This document shows, piece after piece, positions 5,591 through 6,264 of a stretch of 6,264 nt of DNA. The notes under the pieces are model-generated. The model saw nothing but the letters and a program-made list of their open reading frames with translations. It was not told the origin of the DNA and searched no databases. The stretch is taken from positions 1,118 through 7,381 of the forward strand of contig DCKW01000013.1 of assembly GCA_002320485.1 (NCBI GenBank), given 5' to 3'. Positions within the stretch are counted from its first letter, which is position 1. The number at the start of each line of letters is the position of its first letter. A program made the translations under genes and the position numbers. Origin of the DNA: Micavibrio sp. UBA1664 (GTDB taxonomy: Bacteria; Pseudomonadota; Alphaproteobacteria; Micavibrionales; UBA1664).

Positions 5591-6264
5591 ATGGATCATA
5601 CCTATCAGCATACACATGATTTCGCAAAACATTTACAAGAAATTGTCGATGAGAGGCAATACGGCCAATTGCTGGATAATTTATGCGATCATGATAATTT
5701 TCCCGATATGCATTCCATGCCGCATGGTTCCCGTTATTTTTTAGTCAGGCAAATCGCCGATAATTTTCATACCTTGAGTGAGGGGGACCAAACTAAAGCT
5801 GATGAGGCAATGACTTTTTTATTAATGAGTGTGCCTTACGAGCCTTTATGTCCAAATGAGAGGGAAACAGCGGCCGAAATTGCGAAAATCTTAGGAGTTT
5901 TAAAAGATGAAGATTCCCCATTAGATAAGGCATCCCTAACCAGCATCTGTAAGGATGTTGCCACACTTTATTGTGAAATAAACGGCCTAAAAGATCGCCC
6001 GGGCATTGCCCGATTCTGGTTGCCGGAAAACCCGTCTGAGGAAGCACAAGAATATTACAAAAGAGCAAGGGCATGCTTTACAACGTCCCCTGCGGGTGAT
6101 TTTGAAGAGCAGAAAGGTCTGTTAACGGATGCACGACCGGACACTGTTAATAATATTTTCATCAGACAAAGTGATTTTGAACAAAGCCCGCCCTTGGAGG
6201 TTGTCGGAAGCGTTTTGCATGAAATCAGACATCATCATCAAGACATCAGCGGTGGCGTTGAGAT
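5591..6264 (+). CDS. Unknown protein with an HEXXH metallopeptidase-like motif, 3' end missing
   Basis: An open frame from ATG 5591 to the window edge gives 224 residues of a protein I cannot assign to a family by name with confidence. AGAGGA (5579-5584), 6 bases before the ATG, is a good ribosome binding site and fixes the start. There is no signal peptide or membrane segment; the first 200 residues are acidic and look soluble and largely helical, starting MDHTYQHTHDFAKHLQEI. The last visible stretch, VVGSVLHEIRHHHQDISG, contains H210-E211-x-x-H214, the zinc-binding motif of zincin proteases, on a hydrophobic helix as expected. The metzincin extension HEXXHxxGxxH is not met (Q217 and S220 fall at those places), so a third ligand would have to lie beyond the window. 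It resembles in style the HELRHAxQ-type putative metallopeptidase domains found in uncharacterised proteobacterial proteins, but this is from memory and not tested. It is divergent from rnr, with 42 bases between the starts. Confidence 0.8.
   Translation, partial: MDHTYQHTHDFAKHLQEIVDERQYGQLLDNLCDHDNFPDMHSMPHGSRYFLVRQIADNFHTLSEGDQTKADEAMTFLLMSVPYEPLCPNERETAAEIAKILGVLKDEDSPLDKASLTSICKDVATLYCEINGLKDRPGIARFWLPENPSEEAQEYYKRARACFTTSPAGDFEEQKGLLTDARPDTVNNIFIRQSDFEQSPPLEVVGSVLHEIRHHHQDISGGVE

Overview
The window looks like chromosomal DNA of moderate GC from a Gram-negative bacterium, probably an alphaproteobacterium. The pointers are a cysteine-poor L33 with the alphaproteobacterial-type 'EKIVKRKYDPVVKKHV' core, a dnaX-ybaB pair, a CysQ-type phosphatase, and an RNase R with a lysine-rich tail. 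The genus cannot be told from the sequence alone.

Layout: two gene sets converge on one hairpin terminator near 1940-1974. On the plus strand are the 3' part of dnaX (clamp-loader tau subunit, cut by the left edge), ybaB/ebfC (nucleoid-associated protein) only 5 bases later, and rpmG (L33) with its own promoter. On the minus strand, running from 5548 down to 1985, are rnr (RNase R), a small exported protein of unknown function and cysQ (3'(2'),5'-bisphosphate nucleotidase). A further plus-strand gene starts 42 bases from rnr, in the divergent direction, and runs off the right edge. It encodes an unknown protein whose visible end carries an HEXXH zinc-protease-like motif.

Most of the content is housekeeping: replication and nucleoid organisation (dnaX, ybaB), translation (rpmG), RNA decay (rnr) and sulfur/nucleotide turnover (cysQ). 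RNase R and L33 are both linked to RNA and ribosome physiology, but no shared pathway is evident across the window. No mobile element, CRISPR array, tRNA or rRNA was seen, and no gap between genes exceeds about 120 bases.

The less ordinary points are: (1) the partial HEXXH protein at the right edge; (2) the small secreted protein, preceded by a near-consensus promoter whose -10 box abuts the start codon, suggesting a leaderless mRNA; (3) the absence of recR after ybaB; (4) an inverted repeat overlapping the rpmG -35 box; (5) a possible slippery heptamer exactly at the end of the dnaX clamp-loader core. None of these amounts to a clear new multi-gene system.
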